From: Candidatus Proximibacter danicus | Lineage (GTDB): Bacteria > Pseudomonadota > Gammaproteobacteria > Burkholderiales > Rhodocyclaceae | Reading direction: 5' to 3' | NCBI GenBank assembly: GCA_016710885.1 | Contig: JADJUC010000027.1 | Location: forward strand, 1-64,000 | DNA: 64,000 nt | Part shown: positions 1-7,827 of the stretch, in pieces | How the letters are laid out: each line of letters starts with the position of its first letter | How positions within the stretch are numbered: position 1 is the stretch's first letter | Position numbers and translations under genes: made by a program | Notes under the pieces: generated by a model | Database searches by the model: none | What the model was told of the DNA's origin: nothing | Seen by the model: only the letters and a program-made list of their open reading frames with translations

Positions 1-35
1 TAATAACGAAGCATCTGATCAGGCTCAAGCATGAT
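1..35. repeat. Repeat unit A, partial copy at window edge
   Basis: The first 35 bases are identical to an internal part of repeat unit A, which recurs at about 2380-2470 and 3161-3255. The match begins at a TAATAACGAAGC block and ends at CATGAT, after which the sequences diverge. In the copy at 3161 this block directly follows the 3' end of a hepT-like gene, so this copy may mark the end of a similar gene just outside the window. Confidence 0.85.
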
Positions 36-335
36 GCGCTGCTTACACCCCCGTGCGTGGTATAGACCGACAGGCTGCAAGGGAGAGTGCGTCTGAGGGC
101 AACGACGACAGGCAAGGCATCGTAGCGCACATTGAGACGAGTCGATCTTGTAGGAGTGTCGGATAATCCTTGTAAAACCCCCGTAATTACACTTAGAATT
201 CGTCCACGGCAGGTAAATCCTGAATCAGCCGGGACGCCAAAACAGGTATCCTAAGCGCGCTGTAAGCGCGTCGGTCTCAGGGGCTGCCCCCCAATATCAT
301 GGCTCCGCATTCGGGGCCATTTTCATTTCCGGACG
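36..335. other. Non-coding stretch upstream of the DUF3800 gene
   Basis: I found no supportable gene here. Base composition is mixed, and there is no clear ribosome binding site in front of the next start codon. A short dyad (AAGCGCGCTGTAAGCGCG) lies near 253-270. The stretch separates the partial repeat at the window edge from the DUF3800 gene. Confidence 0.4.
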
Positions 336-992
336 ATGGCAGCACACATCTACCTCGACGAAAGCGGCGACACGGGTTGGCAATTCGAGCGGCCCTATAC
401 CAAGGGCGGCTCCAGCCGTTTCCTGGTAATCGCGGCAACGGTGGTGCCGCCGGAACTCGATCACAAACCGGAACGACTGCTCCGGCACATCTACCAGCAC
501 CGCAACTGGAATCCGGGCAACGAAAAGAAATGGGTACGCATGTCGCCGGAGGCGCGCTCCGCCTTTGCGAAGGATGCCGCCAAGCTCGCCGGGAAAACGC
601 CGGGGCTGGAATACCACGTCATCGTTGCCGACAAGCGCAACGTCCAGCCACATATCCGCCAGGACGCGAACAAGCTTTACAACTATATGGTGAAGTTGTT
701 GCTGCTCGATGTGATGGCCAAGCACGACTACATTAATCTCGTGCCGGACCCACGCTCGATCAAGGTGCAGAGCGGCAATAGCCTTCACGACTATCTGCAA
801 ACCGAACTATGGCTGACGTTGGGCGTACCTACGCGCCTGGAGACGACGCCACGCGATAGCCGCTATTCTCTCAATCTGCAGTTCGCCGACATGATCGCAG
901 GCGTTGTTCAGTCCCACTTCGAATTCGGCGAAACGACCCACTGGCTGCACCTCTGCGAGCACATTCGTATCAAGCGCCTGTTCTGCAGTTAA
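336..992 (+). CDS. DUF3800 domain protein
   Basis: This 218-residue protein has the two DUF3800 hallmarks. Near the N-terminus is YLDESGD (residues 6-12, with acidic residues D8, E9 and D12). Near the C-terminus is LQFADMIAG (181-189, with D185). The family is thought to adopt an RNase H-like fold with an acidic metal site and is often found on mobile or defence-associated DNA; its activity is largely undetermined. The ATG at 336 has no obvious Shine-Dalgarno sequence but gives the family's normal start just ahead of the DES motif. No partner gene is adjacent on the same strand; downstream lie oppositely oriented antitoxin-like genes. Function here is unknown. Confidence 0.8.
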   Translation: MAAHIYLDESGDTGWQFERPYTKGGSSRFLVIAATVVPPELDHKPERLLRHIYQHRNWNPGNEKKWVRMSPEARSAFAKDAAKLAGKTPGLEYHVIVADKRNVQPHIRQDANKLYNYMVKLLLLDVMAKHDYINLVPDPRSIKVQSGNSLHDYLQTELWLTLGVPTRLETTPRDSRYSLNLQFADMIAGVVQSHFEFGETTHWLHLCEHIRIKRLFCS

Positions 993-1115
993 GCGGCTGA
1001 TTCAGGCAGCCGGGTCGAGCTTTCGTTTACGCAAGCGCTTATAGCGTGCCACTTTAATTTGCTCAGGATTGCCTAGAAATCGTGGTCTGAGCTAACCCGG
1101 ATCGGGACGTCGCCA

Positions 1116-1445
1116 TCAGGCGTGGGCGTGATGTTCCGGCTCGACAGAGAGACGGAGGCCAACGGTCTTTAGTACCGCCAGCAAAGTTTTGAGGGTGGGA
1201 TTTCCCTTCGGCGAAAGCGTACGGTACAGCGTCTCGCGGCTGACGCCCGCCTCGGCCGCAACAGCACCCAAGCCACCATAGGCCTCAGCCACAGTGCGCA
1301 GCGCGAGCAGCCCCGCCGCTCGGTCATCCGGATCGTCGAGGGACTCCATCGCTGCCTTCAGGTATTCGACAGCCAAAGCGCGATCGGCGCGCAATTCGGC
1401 GACTTCAGCCTCGTGGTGAGACACCGTTCCTTTGAATTTGCTCAT
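1116..1445 (-). CDS. HigA-like (addiction-module antidote type) HTH protein, no toxin of its own
   Basis: This 109-residue helix-turn-helix protein resembles the putative addiction-module antidote family. The HTH spans roughly residues 60-85 (AAEAGVSRETLY) and is followed by a conserved TLLAVLKTVGLRL stretch. I chose the ATG at 1445 because GGAGG sits five bases upstream of it; a longer reading from 1472 lacks that signal. It lies 76 bp downstream of another antitoxin gene on the same strand, so the order is broken toxin, antitoxin, second antitoxin. No toxin frame is paired directly with it. It may be an orphan antitoxin, a duplicate, or an operon regulator. Confidence 0.75.
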   Translation of the reverse strand: MSKFKGTVSHHEAEVAELRADRALAVEYLKAAMESLDDPDDRAAGLLALRTVAEAYGGLGAVAAEAGVSRETLYRTLSPKGNPTLKTLLAVLKTVGLRLSVEPEHHAHA

Positions 1446-1521
1446 ATTTGCCTCCGTTTCCATTCCGACCACTGTCCCGATTACGCCGCTGAGGTTCCCC
1501 CCAAGATGACCGAAAATTTTG

Positions 1522-1833
1522 TCAGCGTGCCAAATGAATCGGCTGCGCTACCAAGCGCACACCCAAGGCGGCACAAACGCGGCTGATTGTTTCAAAGCGC
1601 GGTTCGCTACCTGGGCGCAGCGCTTTGTACAAGGCTTCACGTGCAATGCCGGCATCCTTTGCCACCTGCGACATACCACGAGCGCGAGCAATATCTCCAA
1701 GGGCCGCAGCCAGCAATGCGGGATCGTTCTCTTCAATAACCGTTGTCAGATACGCCGCAATATCTTCTTCGCTGTTCAGATATTCAGTGGCATCAAACTC
1801 GGGAAGTTCAGAAATCTTGATTCTCTTTGTCAT
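1522..1833 (-). CDS. Addiction module antitoxin, HigA-like
   Basis: This 103-residue antitoxin has the family layout: an N-terminal segment (KISELPEFDATEYL) expected to bind the toxin, then an HTH (SQVAKDAGIAREALYKAL, about residues 55-72) that would bind operator DNA. I chose ATG at 1833 because GGAGG is seven bases upstream; a TTG at 1839 would be only a base from that site. The gene starts two bases after the stop of the preceding HigB-like toxin reading frame, the usual toxin-first order of this family. The antitoxin is open and apparently intact, although its toxin carries a premature stop. Confidence 0.85.
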   Translation of the reverse strand: MTKRIKISELPEFDATEYLNSEEDIAAYLTTVIEENDPALLAAALGDIARARGMSQVAKDAGIAREALYKALRPGSEPRFETISRVCAALGVRLVAQPIHLAR

Positions 1834-1835
1834 GG

Positions 1836-2135
1836 TCAATCCTCCAAGCGCTTCGCCAACGCTACGGCCCGGCGAATGTCGGCCCGCTGAGTAGACTTAT
1901 CGCCACCGCCAAGCATCACAATCAACATCTCGCCGCGCTGAATGTAGTACATACGCCAGCCCGGCCCAAAGTGTTCGCGCATCTCAAACACGCCTTCACC
2001 TACCGGCTCAACATCGCCCAAGTTGCCCAGTTGAGCTTTCCGTAGTCACTTAATGAGACGCTGCCGTGTCAGCCCATCTTTTAAGCCATTGAGCCAGTCA
2101 GAGAATTCGTTGAGGCGTTTTACCGTATAGGTCAT
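1836..2135 (-). pseudogene. HigB/RelE-type toxin with in-frame nonsense codon
   Basis: Reading from ATG 2135, the frame begins MTYTVKRLNEFSDWL and runs to a stop at 1836. That is 99 codons, the normal size for this toxin family. Codon 30 (bases 2048-2046) is TGA where an Arg codon would fit (LIK-stop-LRKAQL); CGA to TGA is a single transition. Downstream the frame is otherwise perfect (GDVEPVGEGVFEMREHFGPG, then YYIQRG), with the family's core strand pattern. The remaining open part from 2021 lacks the N-terminal helices and should not be a working ribonuclease. The cognate antitoxin follows immediately and is intact. Confidence 0.85.
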
Positions 2136-2184
2136 TGGTCAAGCGTAATCGAACGATTACGAAAATCAATCATTTTTTCAACGG

Positions 2185-2379
2185 GTGGTAAAGAAGTCTG
2201 TGCCACAAGGGGGCAGCATCGGGCTGCTTTTCGAATCCCGTAAAAATGCCCGCCAAATCAGCGGGCAGGTCAAAAACTCGGAGCGGCTTAAGATAGTGCC
2301 ATGGGCACCTGGAACCTTTGATTTATAACGCGACACGTTTATTGTCAAACGATAAACGTGGTCTGTCCCCTATTATTCG
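2185..2379. repeat. Repeat unit B, copy 1
   Basis: This unit of about 195 bp recurs with few differences at 3258-3450. It contains a TGCCCGC/GCGGGCA hairpin, the element CACCTGGAACCTTTGAT, and ends with CGTGGTCTGTCCCCTATT. Short pieces of the same material recur at 3451-3541 and 7621-7637. No open frame of coding quality is present. Together with unit A it flanks the nucleotidyltransferase/HEPN gene pair on the left. Confidence 0.85.
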
Positions 2380-2470
2380 CAGCGCCAACTGAGGCAAGCG
2401 TTCTAATAACGAAGCATCTGATCAGGCTCAAGCATGATCAGTGGAACTTAATCGTGGTCTGTCCCCTATT
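2380..2470. repeat. Repeat unit A, copy 1 (carries a copy of the hepT 3' end)
   Basis: These about 91 bases are nearly identical to 3161-3251. In the second copy the first 27 bases are the out-of-frame 3' end of the hepT-like toxin gene, including its original stop codon. Here the same gene end sits upstream of the pair, with no toxin body attached. It ends in CGTGGTCTGTCCCCTATT. This looks like a scar of an earlier duplicate of the toxin locus. Confidence 0.85.
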
Positions 2471-2545
2471 GCGTTCGGCGCCAGCCGCGCTGTACCTGAG
2501 TAGCGTCATGAACTATCATTTTGCAAAACCGTGGAAGGATCTACC

Positions 2546-2836
2546 ATGAAGCCATCCGAAGCACTACGAATCCACCGTGACGCCGTGCTCGCTATTGCGC
2601 ACAGCAACGGCGCGAAGAACATCCGGGTTTTCGGATCGGTACTTCACGGGCAAGACGAAGAAGGGAGCGACATCGACCTACTGGTGGATGTCCCTAAGGG
2701 AACAACGCTGCTCGACATGGTTCGGCTGCAAAACGCCATCGAGAATGAGCTGGGAGTGACGACAGACGTTCTCACTGCAGGTGATCTCCCCCCAAAGTTT
2801 CGCAACCTGGTTCTTGAAGAAGCTCGCCCGTTATGA
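2546..2836 (+). CDS. mntA: MntA-like nucleotidyltransferase antitoxin
   Basis: This 96-residue protein is a minimal nucleotidyltransferase. The catalytic signature is GS (G30, S31), then an 11-residue spacing to D42-I43-D44. In the characterised MntA/HepT systems this enzyme adenylylates the partner HEPN toxin and so silences it. I chose ATG 2546 because GGAAGG lies seven bases upstream; a GTG at 2531 is less likely. Its stop overlaps the start of the HEPN gene by four bases (ATGA), the normal arrangement. The catalytic residues and length are intact, although the toxin is frameshifted. Confidence 0.88.
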   Translation: MKPSEALRIHRDAVLAIAHSNGAKNIRVFGSVLHGQDEEGSDIDLLVDVPKGTTLLDMVRLQNAIENELGVTTDVLTAGDLPPKFRNLVLEEARPL

Positions 2837-3187
2837 GCAAAGCGCTTCGTGACACCGATTACCTCGATCACATCCGGGATGCAATCGCCAGAATTCAACG
2901 GTACACAGCAGGCAAGCTTGAAGCCGATTTCCTCGGCAACGAACTGATACAAGACGGTGTGATCCGCAATCTGGAAATTATCGGCGAGGCGGTGACGAAG
3001 CTAAGCCCCGAACTCAAGGCTAGATATGGGAACGTCCCGTGGGGAGAAATATCCGGAATGCGAAACCGGCTCATCCACGGCTATCTGTCGGTCAACCTGG
3101 AAATTGTCTGGCACGGTTGAGAAAGTTCTACCGATATTTCTCGGCAACATTGTGGACATCCAGCGCCAACTGAGGCAAGCGTTCTAA
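2833..3187 (+). pseudogene. hepT: HepT-like HEPN ribonuclease toxin, C-terminus frameshifted
   Basis: The frame begins MSKALRDTDYLDHIRDAI and carries the HEPN motif RNRLIHGY (R77, H82, Y84; RX4HXY), whose Tyr is the target of MntA-type AMPylation. It then reads EIVWHG-stop at 3120. Shifting frame after TGG CAC restores a typical HepT tail (VEKVLPIFLGNIV, then DIQRQLRQAF) ending at TAA 3185-3187. The simplest explanation is loss of two bases from a CACAC stretch at about 3112-3115. As it stands the protein lacks its last helix, about 24 residues. The catalytic motif survives, so residual activity cannot be excluded. Confidence 0.85.
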
Positions 3188-3255
3188 TAACGAAGCATCT
3201 GATCAGGCTCAAGCATGATCAGTGGAAATTAATCGTGGTCTGTCCCCGATTATTC
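3161..3255. repeat. Repeat unit A, copy 2 (overlaps hepT 3' end)
   Basis: This copy matches 2380-2470 almost base for base. Its first 27 bases are the 3' end of the hepT-like gene. It continues through CGTGGTCTGTCCCC and is followed within a few bases by repeat unit B. Confidence 0.85.
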
Positions 3256-3257
3256 TT

Positions 3258-3541
3258 GGTGGTAAAGAAGTCTGTCCCACAAGGGGCCAGCATCGGGCTG
3301 CTTTTCAAAACCCGTAAAAATGCCCGCCAAATCAGCGGGCAGGTGAAAAACTCGGAGCGGCTTAAGATAGTGCCATGGGCACCTGGAACCTTTGATTTAT
3401 AACGCGACACGTTTATTGTTAAACGCTAAATCGTGGTCTGTCCCCTATTGTTCCGCCAAATCGGCGGGCAGATTTTAATGCGAGCCTGGAACCTTTAATT
3501 CGATTGTCAAACGATAAACGTGGTCTGTCCCCTATTATTCG
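3258..3541. repeat. Repeat unit B, copy 2, plus a partial third copy
   Basis: 3258-3450 repeats unit B (2185-2379) with scattered mismatches, including the GCGGGC hairpin, CACCTGGAACCTTTGAT and CGTGGTCTGTCCCCTATT. 3451-3541 is a shortened version: a diverged hairpin (CCGCC/GGCGG), then CGAGCCTGGAACCTTTA at 3481-3497 and another CGTGGTCTGTCCCCTATT. The 17-mer at 3481-3497 recurs exactly at 7621-7637, at the far side of the Rhs remnant. There is no gene in this stretch. Confidence 0.85.
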
Positions 3542-3547
3542 TTACAG

Positions 3548-4288
3548 CTATTCCACTTTACGCGGAATGAACGCAGGGAACTTCGCTCCGCGCGCTTTAA
3601 GCATATCGATGACCTTGTCTTTCCAGCGCTGAGCTTCTGAGCCAGCAGGGACTTTTGTCATTTCCACATCCTTGGCAAGGTCTTGGAGATCATGCGTTAA
3701 ACCAATCTCCAAGAAATGTGCAATCAAATCATAACGACCGTAACTTGTTGCTACATTGGCCACAGTTTCACGATGCTTGGCGGTCTGATTGATGTCCGCA
3801 CCATATTTCAGCAGCAAATCGACGTTCTTGTCCCGGAACTGAGCCACTGCGACCATCAGCATGGTTTCTGTTTTTGGCCCAGGCAGATTCGGATTCCCTT
3901 TGTGCTTCAACAGTAACTCAAGGACATCAAGGCGGTTGCCACCCGCCGCCAGATACATTGGCGAGACCATGCTTTTTACATCCCGATAGTTCGGGTTGGC
4001 TCCCGCCTTGAGCAGATATTCGATTTTGCCAACATTCAGCGTCGTGCCCATGACCCATAACAAGGGCGTCAGCCCCTCCACACCTACCGCATTAACATCC
4101 GCACCGGATTTAAGCGCTTTGTCAGCCTCGCCGTAATCTCCATTGCTCACCGCAATTACCAGCGACGCAACGCGCTCATCGGCAAAGGTGTCTCGTACGC
4201 TCCGGCCACTCACCTGGGTTTCTGCGTAGCTTGCCGTCATTGCCAGCCACCCCACGAGCGCGGCAACCCAAAGTTTTCGTATTTCCAT
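3548..4288 (-). CDS. Secreted ankyrin-repeat protein, probable immunity to the adjacent lipase effector
   Basis: This 246-residue protein has a Sec signal peptide (residues 1-22, ending TASYA) and four to five ankyrin repeats from about residue 40 to 195, with the usual ADVNAVG, LLKAGANPN, LLKHKGNPN and LLKYGADIN turns. It should therefore be periplasmic. It lies 12 bp downstream of the lipase C-terminal domain of an Rhs effector, on the same strand. Ankyrin-repeat periplasmic proteins are known immunity partners of some type VI lipase effectors, so that role is inferred from position and architecture. The frame is complete although the effector is broken. Confidence 0.75.
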   Translation of the reverse strand: MEIRKLWVAALVGWLAMTASYAETQVSGRSVRDTFADERVASLVIAVSNGDYGEADKALKSGADVNAVGVEGLTPLLWVMGTTLNVGKIEYLLKAGANPNYRDVKSMVSPMYLAAGGNRLDVLELLLKHKGNPNLPGPKTETMLMVAVAQFRDKNVDLLLKYGADINQTAKHRETVANVATSYGRYDLIAHFLEIGLTHDLQDLAKDVEMTKVPAGSEAQRWKDKVIDMLKARGAKFPAFIPRKVE

Positions 4289-4300
4289 ATATTGACCATA

Positions 4301-5010
4301 TCAGTGAATGTTCTTCAGATAGCTTGAGGGAAGCGCACCATTCGGCTGCAACTGGGTCTGCATTGATTTAAGCGCGTAGTCCATGAAGTGTAACGACACC
4401 GTATCGGTTAGTCGATCCCAGACACCTAGTTGCTGCCCAGCCAGGTTGAACGCCGGCATCTCAACACGCGTTCCCGGGGCGGAAGCAACGATCGGCAATC
4501 CAACGCTTGAGAAACTTGGCCGCTCGCCAGAGAACACATCGCCAATCACACCGCCCAGCGCAAAGATATTTTTCGGCACAGTACCAAGCCCTAGCGTAAT
4601 TGCGCTGCTTACCGGACTATCCTGCAAACGCGAGAGCACTTCGCCATTAACGTAGAATGCCGTAATGCGCTGATCAGCACCCATAGTGTTTAGTTCGTTG
4701 CGTCTAATTGTGCCATCGCTCAGACCCTCGGCATTAAAAGTAATCGCAGTACCGTTAACCCTCATTGCTTGAGCTGCCGCTAAGCCGCCACCGAGCGAGT
4801 GCCCTGTGAAAGACATGTCCCCATCCAATGCTTGTATAGTTTTCTGCCAACGTTAACAGCATCTAGAACCGCTCGTCCTTGAAACCGAACGCCTGGGTGA
4901 AATTAGTCAACCAATCACTCAAACCCGCTCCGCCCGACTCGGTGCCTCGATTACCAAAGATATAGGTCGGTGTACCGCTCTCGGTATTATTGTTCTCGTA
5001 TAGTGCGTCA
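4301..5010 (-). pseudogene. Lipase class 3-type toxin domain of an Rhs effector, frameshifted
   Basis: Three reading frames hold consecutive pieces of one lipase domain. After the Rhs frame stops at 5008, another frame gives LTQNKAGWFDALYENN, TYIFGNRGTESGG and DWLTNFTQAFGFKDERF down to a TAG at 4865-4863. A second frame gives DAVNVGRK, and a third gives TIQALDGDMSFTGHSLGGG and continues to 4301. Two of the breaks fit single-base losses, near 4865 and in an A-run at about 4843. The nucleophile elbow GHSLG (in the open frame from 4828) and the earlier GNRGT strand match phospholipase-like Rhs C-terminal toxins. The domain cannot be made as one protein. Confidence 0.82.
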
Positions 5011-7618
5011 AACCAGCCCGCTTTGTTCTGGGTCAGCGTTGGTATAGCTCGTACCTATCTTAGCCAGTGCCGAATCATCCATCCGGTTTATGCCCTTGGG
5101 CAAAATCTCCTGGATACTCTCGCCGAAATAGACGTCCTTGCTAATCAAGGCATCGGTCATCACCTTGCGTGTTTTGACCCAATCATCTCGCTGTGGATCT
5201 TCTGGATTAGTCGCAATTAAGTCACTCAGTTTATCCACGTGCCGTTTCACGTCGACGAGATTTGCGGTGGCGTAGGCATCATCAACGCTCTTCCCTTGCC
5301 CCAAGGATTTTAGGAAAACTTCTACTTGATCGGCATCATCAATCACAGGATGTCGATTCTCTGAAACAGTCCGGTTCATTCCTTCAACAGAGGATTCCCG
5401 CACGGCAAGCAAGGCCTCCTCGGTCGGACTCATTGCATCGCTCATCACGTTGCCCGCGTCAGCTAGCTGAATACCCTTTGACCAATCGATTGGTCTGGCA
5501 GCGGTGGCATCGCGAAGTGCCTTTTCAAGCGTCGTTTCCTGCTGGCTATTGGTGTTTGAACTCATCGAACCGACGATGGAGTTCCCCAGCGCATTCCCAA
5601 ACGCATCCGCCGCCACCGCCCCCCAGTTCACCCTGCCGCCCGATACCGCCGCCCGCGCCGCGCCATTGGCGAGACCAGAGAGCGTGCCACGAACGAGCGA
5701 ACTGTCGATACCCTTCGTCAGCTGACCAACACCATAGCCCACAGCCGATCCGACAGCGGCTCCGGCGACGCTGGCCCAACTGAAGCTCTTCTGGGCACCG
5801 ACGGCAATACCGATGCCCTGGCTGATCACGTTACTCACCATGCCTGCTGCGATAGTCCCTCCTAGACCACCGCCAACAGCATTACTCACTGTGGCACCCA
5901 CACCGGAGGCCCCGATACCCGCACCGATGGCGCTCATCGCTACACCGCTCCACGAGAACTTGTCCTGCATGCCGAGCGCCATGCCGACGCCTTGGCTGAC
6001 AATCGATCCGACGGCCCCGCCAATCATTGCGGCTGCAAAGCCACCGGCAGCGAAGCTTGCGCCTCCAAGAACGGCCATCCCCGACGCGAACGTCGCCGCT
6101 AACCCGGTGGCACCAGTCGCTGCGGTAGCGGCAGTAACGGCAGCTGGAGCCAGCGCCCCCGCCGTCATCACCGTCGCCACAATCGCGACAATCGCCACAA
6201 CAATCGCCCCGACCCCGCCACAGCCCTTCTTGCCCTTCTTCTTCGGCGCCGGAGGCGGCGGTGGATTCGGCAGCGTCGGCGTCGTGTCGCCGATGATCTT
6301 GCCCGGCTCGTAGGGTTTGAAGGTGTCGTGCGCGTTGCGCAGGTTGGTCACCTTGTTGGGCATGACCAGGTTGAGCCCGACCCGCAGGTCGGCGTCACTC
6401 TTCAGGCCGTTGGCGTCGGCGATCAGGTACCACAACTGGGCGTCGCCGAACATGGCCAGCGCGATGCCGCGCAGCGTGTCGCCGGCGCTGACCACGTAGT
6501 TGCCCGGCACGTTGCCGGGGAACTGGTCGGAGACCGGCGTGTCCCGCAAGGGGATGTCCGAGGGGGGATAGTTGTAGTCGAAGTCGGCACCGCCGAGTGC
6601 GCCGCTGTCGCCGAGCGGCTTGTCGTTGGCGTAGAAGTAGTTCTGCGTCTTGCCGTTTTCGGTCTTCTGCAGGATGTACCCGGACTGGTCGGTCACGAAC
6701 GTGCGGTTCTTGCTGGTGGCGAAGGTTTCGCTGACCGCGGTGATGTTGCCGTTCTGGTCGTAGCTGGTAGTGGTGGCGCCGGCGCCGAAATAGGTGGAGG
6801 TGCCGGCGACCTTGCTCTCCTTGTAGCCGTCGAACTTGGCGTAGGTGGTGGCGTAGTAGTTGGTGTAGTTGGTGCCGGTGTACACCGAGACCTGGTAGTT
6901 GGTGTTGTTGCCGACGCCGTCGTAGCCGGTATGGAGCGTGCGCTGGGTGCGCGTGCCGCTGCCGTTGTAGACGTTCTGCTCGGTGACCCAGCCGTTGCTG
7001 TTGTAGCTGCTGACGCGGCGCTCGCTGACGGTGCCGGGGCTGCTGAAGGTGGTCTGTTCGATCACCTGGCCGGCGGCATCGTAGCTGCGCAGGCTGGTGG
7101 TGCTGCCGGCGCGGGCGGTGGACACGAGGCGGTTGTTGGCGTCGTAGTTGTAGCTCTCGGTGGCCAGGTAGCCGCCTTCCATCGTGGTGGCGGTGCGCCG
7201 GTTGCCGGCGGCGTCGTAGGCCAGTTGAACGCCCTTGGGTGCGCCGGAGCCGAAGTGCACGTCCTTGATGGCGGCGCCAACCTCGTAGAAGCTGCTGTCG
7301 AAGTAGAAGCTGCGGTCGGCCGTGGTGGTGACGGTGCGCTTGACGACGCCGTTCATGCGGTAAACGACGCTGCTGCCTTCGTAGGTGACGGAGAAGACGT
7401 CGTTCGTGGTGTAGGCGCCGAACGAGCCGCAACTGCCGCCGTTCTCGTAGATGTAGGCAACGCCGTCACTGGCGGTGTACCAGGCGTAGTCGAGCGAAGC
7501 GTAGCCGTGGTCGCTACGCGCGTCGGCATTGAGGCCGAACATGGCGCCCTTGTTGGTGGTGACGGCGCTGGCGGAAACGAAGGCCGCGCCGGTAACGTTG
7601 ATGGCGCTGGTGATTTAA
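5008..7618 (-). pseudogene. Rhs/YD-repeat effector core with LysM domain, 5'-truncated
   Basis: The open frame (ATG at 7542, coding-like back to a stop at about 7619) encodes YD-type repeats (AYDAAGNRR, YNYDANNRL, SYDAAGQV, SYDQNGNI). A LysM-like segment follows (NYVVSAGDTLRGIALAMFG), then a Pro-rich linker (PPPPPAPKKKGKK), then a long Gly/Ala-rich hydrophobic region and a linker to the lipase domain. The thousands of bases expected for the N-terminal PAAR/Rhs shell are missing. The frame begins abruptly at a repeat remnant (7621-7637). It ends SYTNADPEQSGLV-stop, whereas the correct continuation into the lipase lies in the next frame. It is therefore a decayed polymorphic toxin. Confidence 0.85.
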
Positions 7619-7645
7619 TTCGAGCCTGGAACCTTTATCGTTTAT
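7616..7645. repeat. Repeat remnant bordering the Rhs module
   Basis: CGAGCCTGGAACCTTTA at 7621-7637 is identical to 3481-3497 and in the same orientation, so a 17-bp direct repeat brackets the ankyrin/lipase/Rhs block. The Rhs frame ends on its left side and an unrelated gene 3' end begins on its right. Confidence 0.75.
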
Positions 7646-7748
7646 CCTACTGGCCGAAATTGCCGCCGGGCAGCGGCGACAGAATGCACTCTTGGCCGTG
7701 ATCGCCGCGCTGCTTGCCGGCATTCTCGCCGCGCCGTTCTTTTTCTGA
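7638..7748 (+). pseudogene. 3' stub of an unidentified membrane-associated gene
   Basis: From the repeat border to a TGA at 7746-7748, one frame reads like a natural protein end: LLAEIAAGQRRQNALL, AVIAALLAGILAAPFFF-stop, i.e. a basic amphipathic piece and a final hydrophobic helix. It has no start codon of its own. The 5' part was probably lost when the repeat/Rhs block arrived. I cannot assign the family. Confidence 0.4.
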
Positions 7749-7827
7749 GCCGCCGCCATCCGGAATGTCGCCGCCAGGTAACGCCTGTGCTATCTTCGCC
7801 GTCACACAATTGAAACGGTTGTTTGAT

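Noticed and set aside
336..1445. DUF3800 gene and neighbours as an anti-phage defence system
   Set aside because: No nuclease, helicase or other defence partner is adjacent; the neighbours are oppositely oriented antitoxin genes.
2185..3541. Integron cassette (attC) interpretation of repeat units A and B
   Set aside because: I could not find paired RYYYAAC/GTTRRRY core boxes with the usual imperfect inverted structure, and no integrase is in the window.
6328..7701. Plus-strand open frame of 457 codons opposite the Rhs gene
   Set aside because: Composition is Val/Gly/Ala-rich without domains; it mirrors the YD-repeat coding strand.
1..7748. Insertion sequence or transposon carrying the accessory island
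   Set aside because: No transposase frame, terminal inverted repeats or target duplication was found; only short direct repeats.
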